Shown one piece after another: positions 6,862-10,389 of a stretch of DNA of 10,389 bases. The position numbers and the translations under genes were made by a program. This stretch comes from Candidatus Cloacimonadota bacterium (GTDB taxonomy: Bacteria > Cloacimonadota > Cloacimonadia > Cloacimonadales > TCS61): positions 1 through 10,389 of the forward strand of contig DAOVQH010000063.1 of assembly GCA_030628755.1 (NCBI GenBank), given 5' to 3'. Below the pieces are notes generated by a model that saw only the letters and a list, made by a program, of their open reading frames with translations, ran no database searches and was not told the DNA's origin. Numbering within the stretch: the first letter of the stretch is position 1; every line of letters starts with the position of its first letter.

Positions 6862-7608
6862 ATGCCAAAACGTGATATTAAAGTGAATGGAATAATTCTG
6901 AAAAAAGTTCCTTTCCGGGAAACCAGTATTGTAATGGATGTTTTTACTGATGAACTGGGGAAAATATCTATTATCGCTAAAGGCATTCGCAAAGAGAAGG
7001 ACAAAAATACAGGTTTGATTGAAATTCTAAATGAACTTGAACTAGTACTCTACAAAAACCCGAATTCTGAATTGTATATTCTTAAATCTGCAAATTTGAT
7101 AAAAGCACATTTATTCGATTCTAATTTCAAATGTAATATTTTAATGAATGCTTCAGTGGAAATTTATCGGCAATTAATTATCCCGAATGAAGATTCCGGA
7201 AAAATGTATGAACTTTTAAGTAAATACCTGGAGTACATAAAAACTATAGAATTACATGGAATTGCTATCTTCTGGCGTTTTCTCTTACGTGTTTTCGTGC
7301 TCCTGGGCATAGACTTTAACATAACCAATTGTGTGATCTGCCATACATCTAAGAACTTAATTGCGTACTATCCTCATAAACATGGATTTATCTGTAATGA
7401 ATGCTATAGACCCGCTTTTGAAAACTTTGTACTAAAGATGTCAAATGAACAATCTGAGCTGTTTTCTAATCTAAACCATATTGGAAAGTTATTAAAGAAA
7501 ATTGAGCTTTCTAAAGCAACGATTTCACAGGTGAATAAAATTTTCCTGACTCATCTATCAGAGCATTTTCACCAGAAATTTCATTTGAAAAGTTTGGAAT
7601 TGTATTAA
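6862..7608 (+). CDS. recO: DNA repair protein RecO
   Basis: RecO works with RecR and RecF to load RecA on SSB-coated single-stranded DNA and anneals complementary strands. The 248-residue protein has the RecO N-terminal OB fold (about 1-80, with VNGIILKK, the FRETSIV motif at 18-24 and GKISIIAKGIRK at 33-44). A helical C-terminal domain follows, with a zinc site made by C157-x2-C160 and C178-x2-C181. Length is typical for the family. The usual N-terminal Arg/Lys-rich OB surface is present. The start follows GAGGTG inside a dispersed repeat. It lies 37 bases after glmS and is probably the last gene of that transcription unit, since strong hairpins begin 15 bases after its stop. Confidence 0.92.
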   Translation: MPKRDIKVNGIILKKVPFRETSIVMDVFTDELGKISIIAKGIRKEKDKNTGLIEILNELELVLYKNPNSELYILKSANLIKAHLFDSNFKCNILMNASVEIYRQLIIPNEDSGKMYELLSKYLEYIKTIELHGIAIFWRFLLRVFVLLGIDFNITNCVICHTSKNLIAYYPHKHGFICNECYRPAFENFVLKMSNEQSELFSNLNHIGKLLKKIELSKATISQVNKIFLTHLSEHFHQKFHLKSLELY

Positions 7609-7622
7609 AGTAATTAGGGTGC

Positions 7623-7792
7623 AAACTTGAGTTAAGTCGGCTTCAGCCGATCTTGACTTAAGTTTGACAGAGTTGCATGATTTCAACTTAACACAAGACC
7701 TTGCGACTTGTGTCAAGTTTCAAAACTTGAGTTAAGTCGGCTTCAGCTGATCTTGACTTAAGTTGATAGATGAGTTGCATGATTTCAACTTA
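7623..7792. repeat. Tandem duplication with 100-bp period, each unit a hairpin
   Basis: Unit A (7623-7690) and unit B (7723-7792) align in phase at exactly 100 bases over the first 42 positions, then after a 3-base insertion to the shared end (GAGTTGCATGATTTCAACTTA in A without its leading base). Each unit folds as an imperfect 20-bp stem: AAACTTGAGTTAAGTCGGCT against AGCCGATCTTGACTTAAGTTT in A. The core TCGGCT/AGCCGA of A is TCGGCT/AGCTGA in B, where the change leaves a G-U pair if read as + strand RNA. Between the units, ACACAAG (7691-7697) and CTTGTGT (7707-7713) form another stem. The first hairpin could also end recO transcripts, though T-runs are weak. Confidence 0.75.
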
Positions 7793-7829
7793 CTACTCGT
7801 TCCGTAGCTCCCGCTGTGGAACGCAAATG
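7792..7829 (+). repeat. GTTCC-type hairpin repeat, copy 1
   Basis: This 38-base unit matches 8838-8875 with two differences. It forms a 10-bp stem GTTCCGTAGC/GCTGTGGAAC (7799-7822) with two G-U-type pairs. It is the left end of the 135-bp element described separately. Confidence 0.8.
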
Positions 7830-7929
7830 TTCGTGGGAATGAAGAACTCGACGCTCCTGCGTCAGAAAGGTTGAATTAAACGCAGAGCGTCCGTATGTTG
7901 CGTTACACAGCGGGAGTTATGTAACGAGT
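7795..7929. repeat. 135-bp element with 31-bp inverted ends (MITE-like)
   Basis: Left end 7795-7825 and right end 7899-7929 are inverted copies agreeing at 27 of 31 positions (ACTCGTT...AACGCA). Each end is itself a hairpin. The interior is the 58-bp unit (7832-7889) also present at 44-101. Two of the four end differences are a paired C-G to A-T change in the small stem, so pairing is kept. There is no coding capacity and no clear target-site duplication. It resembles a miniature inverted-repeat element or another mobile palindromic repeat. Confidence 0.6.
7832..7889 (+). repeat. 58-bp dispersed repeat, copy 2
   Basis: Identical over 58 bases to the reverse complement of 44-101; the match stops at both edges (7831 and 7890). 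It forms the core of the 135-bp element between recO and the membrane protein gene. Confidence 0.85.
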
Positions 7930-7960
7930 GTCGAGGGTGATAAATATTTTGGAGGAATAA

Positions 7961-8647
7961 ATGGAAAAGGAAAAAAAATCAAAGACAGTTGATGTCCTGA
8001 TTGTTGTTCTGATTCTCGGTTCCCTTTGGGGGCTTTCAGAGGTAATTCTAAGTGGAATTATTAGACAAGCAGGCATTCCATATCGTACCGGCATTTTAAC
8101 TGGAGTAGGAATGGGATTAATGGGAATTGCTGTAGGAATTTTTAAAAAGTATTCATTTCTTTTTGGAATTGCCTTTTTAGCAATCCTGTGCAAACAACTT
8201 GTAGTCCCTATCCTGCATGTTTCCATAACATGCAAAGCAAATTCCTGTCTTGCTGTAATGATAGATAGCCTGGTTCTCACAGCAGCAGTAGCTGTTATTG
8301 GCAGTAAATTAAATAAGAACCTGATGTATAGAATAGCTGGTGGATTGATTGCAGGCTTTTCAGCAGCAGTGGTTTTTTATCTGGTTGGAATGAAGGCAGC
8401 TCCCTGTCCCAGTCTTTTAACATTTGCCGGGCTTCAAGGTTTTGTATCATTTCTTGTTAAGAGAGGACTGGTCTGGATGATCTTCTCAGGACTGTTTTTC
8501 CCGATTGGATATGTGGTGGGGAACAGGCTACAGGATATAGTTTTTGTTTTCAGAGTTAAAAAACCTTTATTTTATTATGCTTTTTCAGGAACTCTTGTTG
8601 TTTGCTGTTGGTTAGCAGTTGGTCTGGCTATTGCTGCAGGATATTGA
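7961..8647 (+). CDS. Polytopic membrane protein of unknown function
   Basis: I do not recognise this 228-residue protein with certainty. After a short charged N-terminus (MEKEKKSKT) it has about six or seven hydrophobic helices, near 11-33, 43-61, 65-88, 96-115, 122-143, 168-190 and 203-226. Gly-rich segments such as GILTGVGMGLMGIAVG recall the small six-helix substrate-binding S components of ECF vitamin transporters, but no diagnostic motif is visible, so that is only a suggestion. Cysteines stand out: C91 and C96 in a short loop (TCKANSC), C149 in APCPS, and the pair C215-C216. The start is well supported by GGAGG (7951-7955) five bases before ATG. Its leader is the 135-bp repeat element, and it appears to stand alone: recO is 352 bases upstream and the next genes are on the other strand. 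Confidence 0.75.
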   Translation: MEKEKKSKTVDVLIVVLILGSLWGLSEVILSGIIRQAGIPYRTGILTGVGMGLMGIAVGIFKKYSFLFGIAFLAILCKQLVVPILHVSITCKANSCLAVMIDSLVLTAAVAVIGSKLNKNLMYRIAGGLIAGFSAAVVFYLVGMKAAPCPSLLTFAGLQGFVSFLVKRGLVWMIFSGLFFPIGYVVGNRLQDIVFVFRVKKPLFYYAFSGTLVVCCWLAVGLAIAAGY

Positions 8648-8664
8648 TTTGTTTTATTTTTGCT

Positions 8665-8689
8665 TGTTCCCAAATTCTGTTTGGGAACA
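8665..8689. terminator. 10-bp hairpin after membrane protein gene
   Basis: TGTTCCCAAA and TTTGGGAACA make a perfect 10-bp stem with a 5-base loop, 17 bases after the stop codon. The following bases (CAATTGTATG) are not a T-run, while the preceding ones are T-rich. It could be a Rho-assisted or weak terminator between the convergent genes, or simply mark the mRNA 3' end. Confidence 0.45.
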
Positions 8690-8710
8690 CAATTGTATGT
8701 GAAACTCTGT

Positions 8711-8798
8711 TTCGTTTTGTTGTTATTTCATCGTCTTCTCAACCGTTGAAAAGGCTAGTTTGAAAGAAATCCTCTGTAAGAAGCCGTTTTCAAGGTTT
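8711..8798 (+). repeat. 88-bp direct repeat, copy 1
   Basis: Matches 10063-10150 in the same orientation at 87 of 88 positions (G at 8758 is A at 10110); the copies lie 1352 bases apart. Inside, AACCGTTGAAAAGGCT (8741-8756) can pair with AAGCCGTTTTCAAGGTT (8781-8797) with small bulges. No reading frame. With copy 2 it brackets the two aspartic protease genes. Confidence 0.9.
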
Positions 8799-8813
8799 GT
8801 TAATATTTTAGGT

Positions 8814-8827
8814 ACCCGAGTCGGGTT
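8814..8827. repeat. ACCCGAGTCGGGTT palindrome
   Basis: ACCCGA/TCGGGT around a central G. The same 14 bases recur at 9323-9336, inside the large hairpin between the two protease genes. It lies beyond the 3' end of the first protease gene and may fold at the end of its transcript. Confidence 0.55.
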
Positions 8828-8837
8828 GTTGATTTAA

Positions 8838-8875
8838 ACTACTCGTTCCATAGCTCCTGCTGTGGAACGCAAATG
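8838..8875 (+). repeat. GTTCC-type hairpin repeat, copy 2
   Basis: 38 bases, 36 identical to 7792-7829. Its 10-bp stem is GTTCCATAGC/GCTGTGGAAC (8845-8868); here a G-T pair of copy 1 has become A-T. It ends 3 bases from the stop codon of the minus-strand protease gene, so that transcript would end in or just past this hairpin. Confidence 0.8.
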
Positions 8876-8878
8876 ATG

Positions 8879-9304
8879 TCATATCATTTTATAAAGGTCT
8901 GCTGTCCATTTTCCATCATTAGCAGGATTGGGGATAACAGCTTTTGTTTTAGGATCTACGACAAAGTCCATTGCTTCTAAAACAAGATAACCGATAAGAG
9001 CAGGAGTTTCTTCATCATTCTCCATAACTTCCATTACAAAAGAGCGACCTTTAAGTTCTATTTCTACACCCTTGTAAGTTCGTCTTATTGCTCTGCCGTT
9101 TGCTGTCTTTATCTGTACACTTTTATGTAAAGGTAAACCAAGTTTTGAAACCACACTTGGGGGTAAACACAAGTAAGTAGCACCTGTATCAACAATAGCA
9201 TCGATCTCGACTTCCCTGATTTCATTTTTCTTTATTATTTTTTTCTGAGCCATTCCTATATCTAAGTAATTTGTAACTTTCACCTTTTCTATTACTCTTC
9301 CCAT
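8879..9304 (-). CDS. Retropepsin-like (clan AA) aspartic protease, paralog 1
   Basis: This small cytoplasmic protein of 141 residues has the single-lobe aspartic protease fold, which must dimerise to act. It has the catalytic VDTGAT motif (D39-T40-G41), a flap region with TANGRAIRR (67-75) and the second conserved element PALIGYLVLEAMDF (101-114), equivalent to the IGxxxL helix of retropepsins. It resembles the bacterial/archaeal standalone clan AA proteases (AF_0612-type); substrates are unknown. A longer frame opens at 9373, but its extra 23 residues are read from a hairpin. ATG at 9304 has its own AGAGGA site and gives MGRVIEK, which matches the paralog's start. By my count it shares 83 of 141 positions with the neighbouring gene, ungapped. 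It lies 85 bases downstream of that gene on the same strand. Confidence 0.82.
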   Translation of the reverse strand: MGRVIEKVKVTNYLDIGMAQKKIIKKNEIREVEIDAIVDTGATYLCLPPSVVSKLGLPLHKSVQIKTANGRAIRRTYKGVEIELKGRSFVMEVMENDEETPALIGYLVLEAMDFVVDPKTKAVIPNPANDGKWTADLYKMI

Positions 9305-9318
9305 TTTTTCCTCTTTAG

Positions 9319-9362
9319 TATCACCCGAGTCGGGTTTGCGAGCAAACTCGACTCGGGTGATA
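9319..9362. promoter_or_regulatory. 19-bp-arm hairpin between the protease genes
   Basis: Arms 9319-9337 and 9344-9362 are inverted with 18 of 19 matches, around GCGAGC whose ends can also pair. It contains ACCCGAGTCGGG, also seen at 8814-8827. On the - strand it ends 15 bases before the paralog 1 start codon, close to its ribosome site. It could stop transcription from paralog 2, protect an RNA end, or control paralog 1 expression. No T-run follows that would mark a standard terminator. Confidence 0.65.
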
Positions 9363-9374
9363 GGAATATTCACA

Positions 9375-9399
9375 ATCGGGATCCCGATATTATCGGGAT
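9375..9399. repeat. Two overlapping, mutually exclusive hairpins
   Basis: ATCGGGATCCCGAT (9375-9388) is a perfect 14-bp palindrome. ATCCCGATA-T-TATCGGGAT (9381-9399) is a perfect 9-bp stem that shares the middle arm, so only one can form at a time. The right-hand arm codes the last residues (VTSR) and contains the stop of paralog 2, whose tail is therefore repeat-derived. Confidence 0.6.
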
Positions 9400-9836
9400 G
9401 TTACAGTAATTATTAGACAATTGTACATATCTGCTATCCATTTTCCATCGTGAGCAGGATTTGGTATAACAGCCTGAGTTTTAGGATCTATCACATAATC
9501 CAAAGCTTCTAAAAGAAGATAACCTATTAAAGCTGGAGTATCCTCATCATTTTCCATAATTGGCATTTCAATAGAACGGTCTTTTAATTCGACTTTTGCA
9601 CCTTCAAATATTCTTCTTCGAGCCTGTCCATTTGCAGTTCTTATTTTTGTTGTTCTATGGTATTGTAATCCTAATTTCTCGATATCTTTCCTCGATAAGC
9701 ATACAAAGGTTGCTCCTGTATCTACAATTGCATCTACTTCTGTATTCCGAATCTTATCTTTTCCTATTAAACCTGTTTGAACATTTATTAAATCGACAAT
9801 GTTATAAATCTTGATTTTTTCTATTACTCTTCCCAT
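9390..9836 (-). CDS. Retropepsin-like (clan AA) aspartic protease, paralog 2
   Basis: This 148-residue single-lobe aspartic protease is the upstream member of the pair. The catalytic VDTGAT (D39-T40-G41), TANGQARRR (67-75), MENDEDTPALIGYLLLEALDY (94-114, given here in part) and IPNPAHDGKW (124-133) match paralog 1 closely. Start ATG at 9836 is backed by AAGGAG. The last 10 residues (after ADMY) have no counterpart in paralog 1 and run into a palindrome, so the gene probably lost its old stop when the repeat arrived or diverged. No signal peptide or membrane helix is visible. Similar standalone proteases are known in bacteria and archaea, with function mostly unknown. The two genes probably share a promoter upstream of 9836. 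Confidence 0.82.
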   Translation of the reverse strand: MGRVIEKIKIYNIVDLINVQTGLIGKDKIRNTEVDAIVDTGATFVCLSRKDIEKLGLQYHRTTKIRTANGQARRRIFEGAKVELKDRSIEMPIMENDEDTPALIGYLLLEALDYVIDPKTQAVIPNPAHDGKWIADMYNCLIITVTSR

Positions 9837-9855
9837 GTTTTCTCCTTCTTTTGGA

Positions 9856-9889
9856 ATTATTAGAAATTTATTTTTATTATATGTGTCAA
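9856..9889 (-). promoter_or_regulatory. Possible promoter for the protease pair
   Basis: On the - strand a perfect TTGACA (9889-9884) precedes the gene, with perfect TATAAT (9881-9876) only 2 bases after it and TAATAAT (9862-9856) 21 bases after it. Neither spacing is the ideal 17, so which boxes are used is unclear. TATAAT would need a different -35. Placement 20-50 bases before the start codon is reasonable. Confidence 0.3.
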
Positions 9890-9937
9890 GATAAGTTTCT
9901 GAAATTTACTAATTTTTCTTCAAAAGAATTTGTAAAC

Positions 9938-9980
9938 ACTTTCAAGGTTTTCTTTTTAAGTCATTCCAAACCTTGAAAGT
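9938..9980. repeat. 13-bp perfect hairpin upstream of the protease pair
   Basis: ACTTTCAAGGTTT (9938-9950) and AAACCTTGAAAGT (9968-9980) are perfect inverted copies with a 17-base loop. TTCAAGGTTT also ends the 88-bp repeats (8789-8798, 10141-10150), so the arm may be a fragment of that family. It lies just beyond the putative promoter of the protease genes. Confidence 0.6.
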
Positions 9981-9988
9981 CTATACTT

Positions 9989-10000
9989 GTTCCCACGCTC
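9989..10000 (+). repeat. GTTCCCACGCTC block, inverted copy of 138-149
   Basis: These 12 bases are the exact reverse complement of 138-149. At both sites the block sits next to AACCTG/CAGGT palindromes, so the two places share a modular layout. Too short to prove common origin alone. Confidence 0.45.
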
Positions 10001-10005
10001 CTTAG

Positions 10006-10061
10006 TTTTTGAAACCTGACAGGTTTTGAGGTGCTTTTGAAACCTGTCAGGTTTTGATGTG
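10006..10061 (+). repeat. Two tandem 28-bp palindromic units
   Basis: Unit 1 (10006-10033) and unit 2 (10034-10061) follow each other head to tail, each TTTTGAAACCTG-A/T-CAGGTTTTGA then GGTG or TGTG. They match the single unit at 6831-6859 in front of recO. Each core (AAACCTG...CAGGTTT) is a 7-bp-arm dyad. Directly followed by the 88-bp repeat. Confidence 0.8.
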
Positions 10062-10062
10062 G

Positions 10063-10150
10063 TTCGTTTTGTTGTTATTTCATCGTCTTCTCAACCGTTG
10101 AAAAGGCTAATTTGAAAGAAATCCTCTGTAAGAAGCCGTTTTCAAGGTTT
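10063..10150 (+). repeat. 88-bp direct repeat, copy 2
   Basis: Same orientation as 8711-8798 and differing at one base. It has the same internal imperfect stem (10093-10108 with 10133-10149). Non-coding. Together the copies bracket a segment of about 1.26 kb that holds the two aspartic protease genes. Confidence 0.9.
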
Positions 10151-10160
10151 TGTTTCTTCT

Positions 10161-10219
10161 TCTGGTTACAAAGCCCTTTAGCCTATGAAACCATTTTGTT
10201 TCATTGGGCCAGCTTTGTA
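10161..10219. repeat. Nested hairpin with GGTTACAAAG arms
   Basis: GGTTACAAAG (10161-10170) and CTTTGTAACC (10210-10219) are perfect 10-bp arms. CCC (10171-10173) can pair with GGG (10203-10205) past a bulge, and ATGAAAC (10182-10188) pairs with GTTTCAT (10195-10201). This makes a long multi-part stem of 59 bases. Single copy here; a further intergenic repeat type is likely. Confidence 0.6.
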
Positions 10220-10389
10220 ACCTATTAAAAAGTTAAGTAAAATTCCAAATAGCAAATAACAAAATACAAACAAAAACCAATATCGAATATCCAATATCCA
10301 AACTGATATATGATCTGGAGAAACTTTAATTTTGGAAAAATCAAAATAATTTTTTTAATTTGATAGAATTGTATAGTTTTGGTCATTTG
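10220..10389. other. AT-rich low-complexity intergenic DNA
   Basis: No gene or strong hairpin is visible. The first part (about 10241-10302) has runs based on CAAAT, ACAAA and CCAATATC, with AATATCCAATATCC as a short tandem repeat. The rest is A/T-rich with no start-stop frame of note. It may be part of a dispersed repeat cut by the window end (GGTCATTTG). Confidence 0.5.

Noticed and set aside
7623..7929. CRISPR array
   Set aside because: Only two copies of one unit, each a long imperfect palindrome with differences, and no cas genes or regular spacers.
7903..8280. Minus-strand reading frame of 125 codons over the membrane protein start
   Set aside because: Antisense shadow of a gene with a clear ribosome site and membrane helices; its sequence has no family features.
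9305..9373. N-terminal 23-residue extension of the first protease gene
   Set aside because: It is read through a large hairpin, has no counterpart in the paralog, and ATG at 9304 has its own ribosome site with matching MGRVIEK start.
9596..9814. Plus-strand reading frame of 72 codons
   Set aside because: Leu/Phe-rich shadow frame opposite the second protease gene, with no ribosome site and no recognisable motif.
8711..10150. Classical insertion sequence or composite transposon
   Set aside because: No transposase, and the 88-bp repeats lack clear terminal inverted ends or a target duplication that I can see.

Overview
The window is AT-rich bacterial DNA with eight confident protein genes and a dense set of palindromic and dispersed repeats between them. 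The genes have clear Shine-Dalgarno sites and compact spacing, which fits a Gram-negative-type bacterium. The mix of low GC, M42 peptidase, ABC/CPBP fusion, paired small aspartic proteases and many intergenic palindromes reminds me of candidate phyla such as Cloacimonadota, but that is a weak inference and nothing in the window fixes the taxon. No rRNA, tRNA, CRISPR array, transposase or integrase was seen.

Left part (1-2207): a repeat-rich start (a 58-bp unit, nested hairpins), then a small single-domain cupin (373-774) behind a strong ribosome binding site and a 13-bp dyad. A structured 318-bp spacer follows, with a three-hairpin element and a possible 13-codon leader peptide. Next is an M42-family metallo-aminopeptidase (1093-2160), with a near-perfect 36-bp palindrome just after its stop.

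Centre (2208-7608), all on the + strand and tightly packed: an ABC-2 type ATPase (NatA-like) overlaps a 676-residue permease fused to a CPBP intramembrane protease (NatB-like). Then come glmS (2 bp after the fusion gene) and recO (37 bp after glmS). This looks like one transcription unit joining a transporter/protease module to housekeeping genes: GlmS makes glucosamine-6-phosphate for the cell envelope, and RecO acts in recombinational repair. The recO ribosome binding site lies inside a copy of a dispersed 28-bp palindromic repeat.

Right part (7609-10389): a repeat nest (a 100-bp-period duplication, then a 135-bp element with 31-bp inverted ends) leads into a polytopic membrane protein of unknown function (7961-8647). 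After it, on the - strand, lie two paralogous retropepsin-like (clan AA) aspartic protease genes, about 59% identical by my count. This pair is bracketed by two 88-bp direct repeats differing at one base, and has unusually strong hairpins between and around its genes. The last 170 bases hold only AT-rich low-complexity DNA.

The most interesting material is the modular repeat system: at least six repeat types, several able to fold, with one paired base change between copies, arranged around the aspartic protease pair and the recO/membrane-protein junction. A 58-bp perfect inverted repeat also encloses about 7.7 kb with six genes.
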